DNA of 64,000 bases from assembly GCA_949825065.1 (NCBI GenBank), contig OX463841.1, positions 21,992,078 to 22,056,077 on the forward strand, written 5' to 3'. This document shows, in pieces, positions 12,127 to 23,306 of this stretch; within the stretch, counting starts at the first letter, position 1; each line of letters begins with the position of its first letter. Source of the stretch: Odontocerum albicorne (Eukaryota; Arthropoda; Insecta; Trichoptera; Odontoceridae). The translations under genes and the position numbers were made by a program. The notes beneath the pieces are model-generated. The model was not told where the DNA came from. It worked only from the letters and a program-made list of their open reading frames with translations, and did not search any database.

Positions 12127-12316
12127 TGTATTTGTATACAGTACAGCGTGGCAGGTGTTTTGCTTTGTAGAAATCTCTCTAAACTAACCAGAAAGATGTT
12201 TAAGTGAAAACTAGACTGGAACCTTTTTTTAAAACAAATTAGGTTCTAACGGGAATCGAATCCGTAAACCCCGATTTGGAAGATAGGCATCTTACTAACT
12301 ACGCCACGCAGGTAGA
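12127..12316 (-). mobile_element. SINE family A copy
   Basis: Reverse orientation. The tRNA-like head lies at 12240-12316, with the B box as GGGAATCGAATCC on the plus strand. The body with the AACCAGAAAGATGTTTAAG block lies at 12190-12210. The hairpin region has been altered. Confidence 0.7.
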
Positions 12317-13035
12317 TTATAGTGTAGGCAATAATTATGTGATACATTTGCCAATTACTATTTAATGCAATTGTATGTTTCTAAAAATTGTAATGTCACG
12401 AATTATGAAAATTAAAATCGGTGGGTTTTAGTTTCATGTAGACAATATTAACGAATTTTGTGGCAATTGCCTAAAGTGAGAGTTATTTAAAATCATAAAT
12501 AGAAGAAATAAAAATGAGCAAACGAAACTTACGCACTTAAATTATTGTAAAAAAACAAACAAAGAAAATGAAGATATGCAATGCTAGGAAACGAGAGAGA
12601 AAATAAAAAAGGAAATTTAAATAAAATGAGAAAAATACATGACATGCCATTAAAAAGAGATATATTTTTTTTAAGCCGCTGCATTCGCTAGCTTGTTTAA
12701 CCGAGAGTGCTAGTTTTACATTAACTGGTAGCAGATTCACATCTATAAAGGACAACGTGAATAAAGATAAGCGACGAACTAGAAATATTAAAAAACAAAA
12801 TCTGTTTGAGCATTAACATAGTATTGTACAACTCCATGATCCGAGAAAGGTTGAATGTTGTTGGTAAAATAAGGAGGGTTGGTGCAACAGTTAAACGTTT
12901 TATATATTTTGAAATTTTCAACAATGAAATACACAACCATCATATAAATAAGATTTAATGGTCAATCCTGGATTGGAAATACAAGAAATGATGAACCTAA
13001 TGTAAGCGAACAAATATCCTAATAATCAAGAAAAT
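12317..13035. other. Unassigned AT-rich DNA
   Basis: No repeat copy or coding signal is recognised. The 71-72-codon minus-strand frames here are hydrophobic, AT-driven and unsupported. Confidence 0.35.
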
Positions 13036-13208
13036 AGAGGGCTCGATTCCTGTTGGTACCCAGAGTCAATAAAAAAAGGGTTTCACTTTGATTTTCACTT
13101 AAGGCTTGTTAAACACTTTCCGCTTAGTTGGAAGATATTGCCAAATGGCAATGAATACGCTAGATTGTAATATATACAACAAAAGTATAATACGAGTACA
13201 ATATAATA
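13036..13208 (+). mobile_element. SINE family A copy, 5'-truncated
   Basis: It starts at the B box (GGGCTCGATTCCTGTTGG) and lacks the A-box half. The body hairpin ATTGCCAAATGGCAAT is intact and the copy ends in a TATAATACGAGTACAATA-type tail. Confidence 0.7.
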
Positions 13209-13882
13209 TTAAAGCTCAGCCTACCATTTAATTGTTAATATCAGTTTTAAAAATAAAACAAAAGAGAAAAGCATACAAAATAATATAAGGCACATTGTAA
13301 CATTTATTTATTTAAATAAATAAATACATAAAATATCGAAAACTCAAAAAAGTGGTTACTTTAGTGTATAATACTAATTTAAGGGTTTGACTAGGTAATG
13401 GTAAACTTAAATGAATTCATGAATTAAATAGGGATATATAAATCAACCAAATTTGATATTTGTAAAAACAAACGCATACTTTTACTTAACGTATAGACAC
13501 AGACGATGATTTAAAATGACAACAAAATATTGTATTATTATTTATTATTAACAAAATAAACGACACTTAAGTGTCTCTTACATATGTATCAACACCTTCC
13601 AAAAAATCGATAAATCTAGGATACATACCTATATCATAATGATGCATGAAAATACCAATGTATACCTAGTAAGTACAACAGGGAAAGTGAAAAAAAATTA
13701 AGCGAATTTGATCAACAATACAAGATTTGAGGAGAAAACATACATGTCTCGAGGGCAACGAGAATACGAAATTACAGGGGAAATTAGAAAAAAAAATCGA
13801 ATAACAAGTCACTAAGTCAAGATCTAAGTTTGAGGAAATACCGAAGAAGGTTCCTTGTCAACTCAACAACAAGATGTGGATT
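13209..13882. other. Unassigned AT-rich DNA
   Basis: Nothing recognised. Confidence 0.35.
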
Positions 13883-14092
13883 TGTTGTATTATATTTCGT
13901 TAAATACACTAGAACCCGGTGGGTTTAATTTTATGTGACAATCTCTTCCAACCAATCAGAAATATGTTTAAAGAAGCCTTAAGTGAAATCCAGACCGAAA
14001 TCCTTTTGAAAAAAATGAGTACTGATAGGATTGAACCCGCAACCTCCCTGTTGGAAGATAGGCATATTATCAACTAGGCCATGGAGGTCGAT
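13883..14092 (-). mobile_element. SINE family A copy
   Basis: Near full length in reverse orientation. The tail TTGTATTATATTTCG is at the left, the body carries CTCTTCCAACCAATCAGAAA, and the tRNA-like head ends in CAACTAGGCCATGGAGGTC. Confidence 0.8.
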
Positions 14093-14274
14093 GTAAGCGA
14101 TATAGCGATAAAAGTTTAATTAAATTGAGAACATTATAAGGCAGTAGGTACATGAAGGTGATATGTACATATATTCTTATCAATGCAATTCAATCTAATC
14201 AATATATAAATATGATTTTGCTATAACTTCGAGAAAGGCTGCATGCTGTCCTCTCAATCCGTTTCTTCGCTTGA

Positions 14275-14540
14275 TCTCAGACCACGCCCCCTTCCCGCGG
14301 CGCCCCTCCCCACCACCACCACCCCTCCTCATGGGCGTCTCCTCCCACCCCCATCATCAGGCCATTAATCACCGAACCAAAAGTTAAGACACTGATTAAA
14401 ATGCCATTCGCCAAGTATTTATGTACGCTCAACCCTGCGCTGAATTATTTACTACATCTAACCTGCCCGCATTTAAATTCGTACACTCCGGCTGCATGTG
14501 TAAGTGAATACACGTCGGCAGTTAACCCTTTAAGACGTTA
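14275..14540. other. GC-richer island with a C-rich run
   Basis: The part at 14280-14350 is strongly C-rich with CCACCACCACC repeats. The remainder is single-copy. There is no sustained ORF. Confidence 0.3.
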
Positions 14541-14802
14541 CTAAAGACGAGTTTACACCGAAGAATTATTTTCAAAAAAGGCAATTTTTTTCTTTTCTAC
14601 AATTTCAAATATTATTTATTACTATGGAAGATGGTTTACGTTATGTAAATTTGATATCGGGGTAATATTGGAAAATTTAACATTTTTAATTATATTTTAG
14701 CAATGATTATATTTTTTTGTAAGATAAAAAATATCGTGTATTTTGAGTGCCATTTAATTTACGGGCTGAAGGTTCCAATTACATATCATGAAAAGGTGTT
14801 CA

Positions 14803-15109
14803 ATGACGATTTTCGTAGCCTAATTGGCAAAGATTCCTATCTTCCAGCCCGGGCTTATTCATTCATTCATTCAACACTTTTATTGGAAATACAATCTGGT
14901 GGACTTATGGCCAGGCGGCAATCTCTTCCAACCAACCAGATTTTATGTCCCATTACCGCTGTATCACAATTTATTTCCAAAAAACGCATTCATGTCTGGT
15001 ATTCACCTAAGGCTCATTTATCATATTTCTGGTAAGTTGGAAGATATCGCCACACAGCAATAAACCCACCAGGTTGTACTGTATACGAAAAAATAATACA
15101 ATACAATAT
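14803..15109 (+). mobile_element. Chimeric SINE family A copy with an antisense insert
   Basis: A plus-strand tRNA-like head (14803-14850) breaks off inside the anticodon-arm region into short ATTC repeats. A segment at about 14886-14950 reads as the SINE body in the opposite orientation (GGCAATCTCTTCCAACC). The plus-strand body and tail resume at about 14990-15109. This accounts for the unusual length. A 110-codon frame over it is not a gene. Confidence 0.7.
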
Positions 15110-16780
15110 CTTTGCGGAAAGAACAAAATACACATCAGCAGCTTTTGGTAAAATTCTTATATACGAACAATTGATAAAATTGACAGGAGTCTAAATATTT
15201 ATTATTATTTACAAAATTTTTCAATTATCTACAAAATTTGGGTACAGAATTTTGTTAAAATGTTCATTATATGGTAGACTGCTATTTATATGTTTTTTCG
15301 CAGTAAATTATTTTTCATATTTACAGAACATCGTAGATTTTTTTGTCAGATGAAAATAATTAATTACGAAATTTATGAACTTGCATTTGATAAAAAAAAA
15401 AATATGGAGAGAGAATAGTTGACATAAAATGTTTTATTTTCCGTTGATTTACTAAGGAGCTTTGTCATCCTAAGATTCGTTTAGTATAAAAGTTTCTGTA
15501 TCGTAATGTTCCAATGATATGAGTATATTCATATCATATGATATATTTTTTAAGCAAATTTTATTTTGAAGTCGTAGTCACGTCCAGTTTAAAAAAATGT
15601 TATAATAAACTAATCACAGTCAAGTGATAAACTTTAAACCCCATAAAAGTTTTATAAACTGAACTAAAACCAGACACGTACTTTTAGCGTGTTTTAGTCT
15701 TTATCTTGAAACATACTAAAAAAACAAATCGCTCATCATAAAAATGTCAATGATAAAAATAAGCAGTGACGTAAAAGGATTCAATTTTATAAGTCAGTTA
15801 AATGTCTGCGTGAATTTGATAAAAAAAAATTGATTACCGAAAAACATAATTTTGGTTTCTTTTCAGTTTGACATTTCGAAGAAGTCTTTTATGACATGAT
15901 TTAAAAGTAAGTTACTCTATTTTATCAATGACATGCATTATTGTGGACATCTGAGTGTCATAATCTAGAGAATTCGTTATCTCTATTATTGTGACTAACT
16001 ATTATGTTCTGCTATTTAGTTTATATTTAGATTATTTGTTTTATTTTATTTTGCACACTACTGTACTGCTTGATAAATTCGTATGTATCAAACAGTACTT
16101 ACAGTAGTGTCCCTACAATCTTACATAAATATTTATTTTTGCAGATATGTTTGTAACCAAAGTTATTCAACTAAAAGAAAACCTTCTGTTGTACTTTCTC
16201 ATCCTCCCAAAATAAATATTGTATCAAACGTAGAAGATTCTTTATAAACCCTATAAAATTTTGTTTATTTTATACATTTTTTGCTAATCATTTATCCTAT
16301 TTTATTTTAAAGATTTTTCGAATATCAGCGATTGAAGTGTGAATAAAGCTTTAGAATCTGAACTCCTCTATCTCTGTGAAAGTTTCTCCATTGTTACTCC
16401 GAGCTTTCGCGATTGCTTTTAAGGAATGCGCACTGCTATAAGGATGATATTCAATATGCCGAGATAAAAGGGAAAATCATGTTAATCAAATTTAGTGTCA
16501 ATTATTTTTTTCGTGTTTCAATATTGAAAATTAAAAAAAAAAGATCGAAAAATCGATGATTTAAGATTGAAATGTTATTTTTTGTTTATATTTTGGAAAA
16601 TACAATAATGAATTAGCGTCATATAAGTTGTTTAAGGAAAATATTAATAATTTTCTGTAAAAAAATAAGGAATTTTTTCATCTTTCTAAAATAAAATATA
16701 AAGTTTTTTACTATTAATTATATTGATAACACTCTTATTTTTTCAACGAAATAAATTTAAATTAAAAAAAACCTTTATAT
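15110..16780. other. Unassigned AT-rich DNA
   Basis: No gene or repeat family member is recognised. A short inverted repeat around ATATGAGTATATTCATAT lies near 15520. Confidence 0.35.
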
Positions 16781-16784
16781 CAAG

Positions 16785-16992
16785 TCCCGTGGCCTAGTTA
16801 GTAAGACGTCTGTCTTCCTGAGTGTCACGGGTTCGATTTCAGTTGGAACTCAATTTATTTGAAACAGGGATCAAGATTTATTTTATCTTTAGCCCACTAA
16901 CATTTTTCTACTTGCTTGGATGAGATTGCCACCTGGAAATAAGTTCAGCAAGTGATAGTGTATACAAAGAAAGTGTCATACAATAAATTATT
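16785..16992 (+). mobile_element. SINE family A copy
   Basis: Full-length layout: A-box region GTGGCCTAGTTAGTAAG, B box GGGTTCGATTTCAG, and a diverged body with ATTGCCACCTGGAAAT (hairpin decayed). The tail is GTGTCATACAATAAA. Confidence 0.75.
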
Positions 16993-17065
16993 ATTAGATA
17001 GATAGATTATAGATGAAATATAATTAAAGTAAAATTTGAAAGTGCTGGAAATACTTAGAATCAAC

Positions 17066-17143
17066 ATTTATAAGGATCGAAACAATTGGACGTTAGCCAC
17101 TAAATTTATAAGGATCGAAACAATTGGACGTTAGCCACTAAAT
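17066..17143. repeat. Two tandem copies of a 38-bp unit
   Basis: The unit begins ATTTATAAGGATCGAAAC and is repeated once, exactly. It looks like a recent local duplication. Confidence 0.85.
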
Positions 17144-17339
17144 TTGCTAATTCTATTAAAGTTTGTATTAAAAAGGCACACGAAAAGAGTTAAACTGACA
17201 AAATACTTAAGTGAATCTATCTTTTGTCGTATCAATTGTGTTTCAGGATTTTAAGTTTACAGGATTAATAAACAAAAGGATTGTAGAACACACTATACCT
17301 GTATCAAACCCTTGGTGAGTGTATTTCCGTACCATTATT

Positions 17340-17560
17340 AATTACAAGCTTTTCTCGGGGGTGTGGGGGTTGAGACGGGGGTGTGGGAAGAAAATAGTCG
17401 AGTTTATACAAGGAGGGTGCGGAGGATGAGAGGTGGGATAGAAGGGTTGCTACTCGCTACCCCTTTTACCGACCCAAGATGAATTATTTACTAATTACCG
17501 GCTTTGAGGAGGGCTGCTCTTAAGACGGTGTTATGTGGCGCCTAGTAGAACAAGAACAAA
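17340..17560. other. G-rich single-copy island
   Basis: It contains two GGGGGTGTGGG-like runs at the start. No ORF and no repeat family match. Confidence 0.3.
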
Positions 17561-18054
17561 TAATGTGGCAAGTAAAACGGAGATACTGGTTATAAAGTAT
17601 CATAATATCTTGTTAATATTTCTTGTATGCATAAAATTGGTAGTTGGTATCTTTTAAAGATACTTGTCGAGAAATTTGTCGAGGTCAAGATTATATAAAG
17701 ACTAAACCACTTTTGATAGTATTACAGATAGGAGACGTTTAGCGGGATTATCATCAGGAGATGACACGGGGATTATGTGAGGAAATAAGGTTGGCATTAA
17801 TAGGGTTGTAATTGTGTTTTGTATGCTCATGTAAATTTGTTTCGAGATATTCTTGTTATTGTTTGGTGGATTTGTATTGTCTTCATTATGCGGTGGTTGT
17901 AAACATGAACATTTATTTGATAGTAGTAATCTGAATGATTGGAAAAGTATTCAATGTAAACTCTTGAAAGAAAAAATAAAAATATGCAGTAAAGAAAACA
18001 TTTAACGAGTAGAAATTAAAATTGAAAATTATAATAAGAAAGGGAAAGTTTATA
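17561..18054. other. Unassigned AT-rich DNA
   Basis: Nothing recognised. Confidence 0.3.
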
Positions 18055-18125
18055 TAGCGCCGTTAACAGAGCAAACTCTCTTCAAGTGAGCTCCAACTCG
18101 GGATTCCAACTCACTATTATTGACA
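18055..18125 (-). mobile_element. Family E repeat fragment
   Basis: On the plus strand it reads TATATAGCGCCGTTAACAGA, then a decayed B box in reverse (CTCGGGATTCCAACTC). Confidence 0.5.
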
Positions 18126-18191
18126 GATTAAAAGTACAACAAAATAAATATATATAAGTTGATTGTGAGAATAGGACAGTAGTAACTGTGG

Positions 18192-18382
18192 TCATTAGAT
18201 TAGATACTTCTCTGCATCATATGTTCAATATTCGGTAAGAAAACAGCTGAAAACATACCAAGGGAAGACTACAAAAAACTACAAAAAACCTTTTAAGATC
18301 TTCTGATCTTTGATAGTAACATATTCGGTTTTAGGTATAGTGTAGTTATGTGTGTAGTGAAATATAAAAGTCATACATTCAC
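18192..18382. repeat. Dispersed repeat C, copy 1
   Basis: Shared blocks with 39848-40082 are GATTAGATACTTC, GGGAAGAC, AGATCTT, then GATAGTAACA.ATTCGGTTTT. A short match also occurs near 57805. No coding capacity or terminal repeats are seen. Confidence 0.6.
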
Positions 18383-18436
18383 ATGATAACCCTTCAATAT
18401 ATTCGATTTAGTTATCTGTAAAAAATGAAGAGTGTG

Positions 18437-18690
18437 GCCAGGAAACAACACTGATTTCGGTCTCATTAAGCGAGTCTTCGGGTCTAGAACCACTGGAGTA
18501 CGCACGGAACTCGAGGTTTGTCATTGCACATGATTTGAATACTACCCCTATACGTGAATAAAAGAGGCAACAACACTCATGTTTAGCGCGTGTGAGTGTT
18601 GCTGTTTTAATACCATCGGGAAATTAATACAAAACCCCTGGGTCGTAGTCAAGCGCCATACCAATCAGGCTACGGAGGATGGGGACTATA
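18437..18690 (-). mobile_element. tRNA-derived SINE family B, reference copy
   Basis: Read on the minus strand, a tRNA-like start is followed by a longer than usual spacer, then a B-box-like segment around the CGGAACTCG and GGTCTAGAACCACT positions. The end is a GACCGAAATCAGTGTTG-type body. Other copies lie at 39345-39525, 43190-43345 and 51487-51640, all on the minus strand. At 18590-18690 a further tRNA-head-like segment (AATCAGGCTACGGAGGAT) abuts it, possibly from another SINE. Confidence 0.5.
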
Positions 18691-19434
18691 TAAATAAAAG
18701 TATTATGCGTAACAGACACACTATAAAATAAAATTATTTTTACTAATATGAATATTGTACATGCAAATTATACTCCACCTAAAGTTGAATGTTTTAATAA
18801 AATTTCGAATGATCTACAGAGATTTCTTTATAGTTCATCTTCCCTTGGCAAGTTTTCTGTGGGCTATTTACAAAATATGATTTTCCAAATATATGCATAT
18901 GCAAGGAAGTTCTTATTTTAATAGCGGCATCAGCTACCACCTTTCTTTTCTTACACTCCACTTATATGAATTTATTTTGAAATATTTCAAATCTGTAAAA
19001 AAATGTGAGTTCGAGTGAATTGAAGTATGTTTTATCTAAGTTATATTTTATTTATAATATTGGGGGAGAAGATACCGAGCGCTACTGGAGTAAAGCGCGC
19101 GCCCTTGGTATCTAAATCGTGTATTTGAATAAGTACTTTTTTGTATTAATTTACCTCTTAATAAATAAGTCAGGTTGTAAGTTGATATTGTATTTGAATA
19201 AATCAGATACATAAAAAATGTAATCGTATAATTTTAATTAAATTAATATAATAAGTTTTTGAAAAATGAAGGTAGATGAAGATATTTTCGATATTCGTTC
19301 ATTTTTTATTATTTTTGTATCACTGTGATTTATACAATTAGGTATATATTTCGGGCGATTTCTTTCTTTACCACTTAAAACTAGATAAAAGCGATTTCCA
19401 ACCTGTTTCACTTATGTAATTAATCTTCTCCGTG
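18691..19434. other. Unassigned AT-rich DNA
   Basis: Nothing recognised. Confidence 0.3.
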
Positions 19435-19900
19435 TGGAAACTATATAAACTGCCATCCGAGAGGGGTTGACAGGGAGGGTAAAAGGTAAAATTTAATCTG
19501 TGGTCACTTTGTGATAGCGGAAAGAAACTCTAACTTAAAACAATTAATGAGCGACTAAGCTCCGAATGTGTCAACAAACCACAAACATATCCTCGGCTGA
19601 AACTTTCAGAACGGGTTACAAGTAGCCGCTGTTGTGTTGGAAATATTTCGAGTAAAATAAACAGTGCTTTATTTATTTTGTCTCTCGTGTCTGTTTTATT
19701 TATTTCAAAGTGCGGAACAGAAGAGGGGTGCTTCAGCTCAGTTTTGAAAACGACCCTTGATACCTGGTCGGGAGGTCCAACCTCAATTCGACCGCCGAAC
19801 AGGCCAGAGAATTATAATACTCGCACCAGACCGAATTTCTGTGAATATTAATTCAGGCCCGCGGGGGATCGGTCGAGATCTATGTTGTATCCTGTGATAG
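19435..19900. other. Mixed-composition single-copy island
   Basis: GC-richer than its surroundings. It has no long ORF and no clear repeat match. The 19640-19720 part (AATAAACAGTG, then repeated TTTATTTATTT) resembles an LTR end in composition, but I could not find paired LTRs, so this is only a possibility. Confidence 0.3.
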
Positions 19901-21024
19901 TGAACATTATTACATTAGTCGGATTATTTGCATTTTGTGTCTGAATTCCTGCGACCTAGAAGTACTCTCTATGCTAGTACATTCTGATTGTGTTGCGTTG
20001 TTAAATCAAAAAGTATATGTTGAAATATTGTGTTAAGTTCTATAGTATTAAATTACGCACTCTGGCTAAAGTTTGGTTCATAACGAGAATATGAGGAGTC
20101 TCATACAACGTTCTAACAATTTGTTGAATAAAAATGAACGTTTTGGTATAATAATGTAGTATTATATCAAGCTTCCGTTTAATACTGTACAGCCCATTAA
20201 AATGACTTTTTTTCAGTTATTCAATAAAATGTAAAATCTCTTTCATGAGAAATGAATTATCTTAGGCACCGATTAAGAATCTAAGCTCAGACTTCTGGGT
20301 GGAAGACAAGCGCTGTATCAACCAGCCCACTAAAATCGTTATAATGTTTTTGGAAAATGTTTGAAACATGTATACGTAAAAATGTTTAGTTATTTATGAA
20401 AACTTTATAGAAAAAAAATGTACAGCCTAAAAAGGTGACTAATAATTAAAAATATATTATTTTTTTATGCATGTACGGTTAACAGTAATTATTTCCTATT
20501 TTATTATTACAATTTTATCATTTAATTAAGGCATCAATCTGAATATAAATTAATCTCAGAATTATAAGAAATCATAAGTCTCAGATTAATTTAAAACTGA
20601 CATATGTATATTTTGCTAAGTTGTTCTGTTGACGAAGAACCGAGAACGATTCGAAAAAGTGGTGAATGCTGTCAGTGATTCTAGATGATGGAAGCCAACG
20701 GATAAAGAAGAGTACGGCACCAAAAGCAGTACAATTTCGACCGATCTGGCATATTAACACAATAAAACATTGATGATAAATTTGCCTTACTTATGTTTAA
20801 AGAATTTATAAAAAGATGATAATGGCTAGCATTGCTTCTTTACATTTCTGGTCAGGTATTCCAAATTGAAGCAGTCCTATAGAGGTTTTAAATTGTCTAA
20901 CTGTTAATGCTTAGACTCTAAGCATATATATCTGATATTCAACGAACAGTAAATCTTGAAAAGGTAAAGTAAAAGAGGAAAAAATAAAAATAAAGTATAA
21001 ATTTCGGTCGACATATTGACTCAC
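19901..21024. other. Downstream intron of sens, start of
   Basis: On the minus strand this follows the donor of the second sens exon and is presumably intron. A decayed tRNA-like fragment may lie at 20270-20340. No zinc-finger exon is visible here or further left to position 1. Confidence 0.5.
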
Positions 21025-21206
21025 CAGTGTGAATGTAGGTGTGCTTCTTCATGTCTGACTTCTGGTGGAAGCGCTTCCCGCAATACTGGCAGGGGTATGG
21101 TCTCGTATCGGAATGGATGAGCAGGTGTGTGGACAGCGTGCTGGACCTCTTGAAGGTTTTTCCACATTGCTTGCACTCGAATACCTTCTCCACGCTGTGC
21201 ACCGCC
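21025..21206 (-). CDS. sens: Senseless/GFI1-type transcription factor, exon with zinc fingers 3-4
   Basis: This 182-bp internal exon continues the reading frame from 22195-23188. The acceptor is TTGTGCAG just before 21206 and the donor is GTGAGT just after 21025. It completes finger 2 (last His of H-R-A-V-H) and encodes finger 3 ([10 protein letters not shown], then S-T-H-L-L-I-H). It then encodes finger 4 ([10 protein letters not shown], then M-K-K-H-T-Y-I-H) and ends in the linker T-G, with the next Glu split by the intron. Finger-linker residues S-D-T-R-P-Y are those of the GFI1/Senseless family, where these fingers bind the AATC-core DNA site. The protein is a nuclear DNA-binding factor needed for sensory-organ precursor and neuronal fate in insects. 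GFI1 has six fingers in this layout. Fingers 5-6 would be on a following exon that I do not find in the window. Confidence 0.93.
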
Positions 21207-21427
21207 CTGCACAACACATGAATGTATAATGACATTAGATAATTACTAACATCTATAAAATATATTTTTAGTTTCATAGCCCTTACTCAACAAGTTCGCT
21301 TAACTGGAAGATGCTCAAAGAATACCTAGCGGACCCCAGTTACAAAATCTCTGCAGAATTATTTACCAAACGTTTCGGCTTTAACTTTGCTGAACTCCAT
21401 ATCATAATTATTTTTAAAAATAAACTA

Positions 21428-21573
21428 GTTTGTTATTCTAATTGTATTAACCCCCATTATACGTGTTTCTACCTCCTATCCCGGCGCTCTCTTTATTCCA
21501 CTTAAAAAGAGCCTCGGGATAGAAGGTAGAAACATCTGTAACGAGGATCAATGCAATTATTGGAATAACAAAG
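21428..21573. repeat. Foldback hairpin element inside the sens intron
   Basis: Two imperfect arms of about 65-70 bp (left 21428-21494, right 21504-21573) share TTTGTTATTC, GTTTCTACC, CTATCCCG and a GCTC.TTT segment. They are separated by about 9 nt. It sits in the 988-bp intron between the two sens exons (21207-22194). This is probably a small MITE or an inverted duplication. If transcribed with the pre-mRNA it would form a long stem. Confidence 0.8.
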
Positions 21574-22194
21574 TTATTCATTTATAAGTATTCTCTTCAA
21601 AATATTTAATTTACTTTATATGCAAATTTTCAAATAATCCCATGGCTGACAAAAAAGAGACAGAAAGAAGTTCTAAAATAATTAATGAAGTTTTGTAAAA
21701 ATATTGTTGTAGCTAATGGACTATAAATGAACACTTAACTCAGTTTTATTTCACTATATTTTTATCCTGGTCTTCTGGCGAATAGAGTGATAAGTTGGAC
21801 AGTGTAAGTAACATATAATTTAGTTAAAGTAACTCTGAGGAGGATAGATTGCGTTAAAATGCGCATATTGATATGCTAAAAAATATAGTGAAAGAAAACA
21901 AAGTTTAATGTTTTATTTTTATTCCATTGACAATGTATTTTTTCAAAGCTACGCCTGAATTATTTAAATATTGGTATACCTAACGTTGGTCACCAAATAC
22001 ACTAATTCAAATATATAAATTTAGAAAAAAGATGTGTTCTTTGGACACGTATTGAAGGTGATCACTTCAGCGAATTTTAGTATTCAAGTTCTTATAGAGA
22101 CAATAGTTTTATAGTGACATATGAAAACATTCTTAGGGACATAAATATATTAATAACCATTTGAAAAATTATAAAAATAAAACATGGTAATTAC

Positions 22195-23188
22195 CTGTGC
22201 TGACTGAGACTAATCTCATGTCCAAAAGTCTTATTGCAAAGTTCACAGGCAAATGGCCGTTTTCCGTTGTGAGAGCGGCGTGCGTGCACTTCCAGTCCGT
22301 GAGGGGTGGAGAACATTTTTTCGCACTTCACACACGAGAACACGTCCGAGAGCGCGTGCCCGTGTGCGTGCGTGTGCGCGCCGGGCCGCATCAACAGCTG
22401 GTGCTGTGCGTGTATCTGTCTCAATCGAAACAGTTCTTCAGGAGGTAGAGGACAGTATGATCCTCCACCTTGACTGCCAGCACCCCCTCCTCCCCCAGCT
22501 TGTAGGGCTGCGGCAGCCGCGGCTTGCACAGCACTCAAGTATAATGATGCAGGAGTTGCAAAAAATCCTCGTTCATCACTTTCTTTACCTCCTAACATGT
22601 GATTAGGTGGATACATTCCAGGTGGAAAAAAACCTGGAGGCATAAATTGTCTAGGAAAAAAACTTTGGCTCGTGCTAGCAGGATATTCCTGACCACTTTT
22701 TTGTAAACTAGAGTCTCTTAAAAAGTCCGCGAACGGATTACTAGGATAAAGGAAAGATCTAGTCACTGACACTGAATCATTGAACGATGATCCTTCTGTC
22801 GGTGGTGATCGTTGGGTTCTCGGTATGTCCGGTCTGAGGAGAGCACTCACTGAGAATGTTTCTGATCTCTTGATGGGTGCGTCTTTAGTGAATTCAATGG
22901 CTGATGGTGGTCGAGGTGATGGTGAGTTGAGGATCCGCGGAGGAGGGGGGGAGTCCACTTCCAGCTCTGGGGATGTAGATCGGGATCGTGACCGAGAGCG
23001 GGAACGGGAACGAGATCTGGATCGAGGGGGAGGACTGCACACTTGAGGGCTGCAGGGAGACTCGGACCTCTCCAGAGCGGCGTAAAGTGCCTTCGGGTAC
23101 ATGTTGTTGTTATGGAATGGTATGACATCTTCTTCTTCATCATCTGTCTTTTCTGCCATAAGTCTACTAATTCCGAATTTAATTTGCT
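22195..23188 (-). CDS. sens: Senseless/GFI1-type transcription factor, large exon with N-terminal region and zinc fingers 1-2
   Basis: The exon begins after a splice acceptor (TTTTGTTTCAG, ending at 23189) and ends at a donor (CACAG/GTAATT, 22195/22194). The frame is open across the acceptor ([10 protein letters not shown]), so the Met at 23159-23157 may be internal. Numbering from that Met, residues 1-11 are acidic, 46-61 are an RS dipeptide repeat, and 102-108 read F-S-V-S-A-L-L. About 205-236 are Ala-rich then Gly-rich, and about 259-267 are His-rich. Finger 1 uses C276, C279, H292, H297 (S-T-P-H-G-L-E-V-H core, diagnostic of GFI1/Senseless). Finger 2 uses C305, C308, H321 and is completed by the next exon. 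I see no SNAG repression motif (M-P-R-S-F type) in this exon. Vertebrate GFI1 has one, and fly Senseless is described as lacking it. The GC content is much higher than in the surroundings. Confidence 0.93.
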
Positions 23189-23306
23189 CTGAAACAAAAG
23201 AAAACCGAACTTAGCAATGCTGTACATTTTATAAATACATGGAGTTTTTTTGATGACTCAAATAAATAAAAGTATTAATTTATTACTTCAATATTTTCTT
23301 CTTCTC

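Noticed and set aside
14703..15063. Overlapping 110- and 79-codon frames
   Set aside because: They run across the chimeric SINE and have no independent support.
19435..19900. Solo LTR
   Set aside because: The composition near 19640-19720 is suggestive, but I found no second LTR, target duplication or primer binding site.
22253..23046. Plus-strand frames opposite the sens large exon
   Set aside because: They are antisense shadows of the RS, Ala/Gly and zinc-finger coding sequence.
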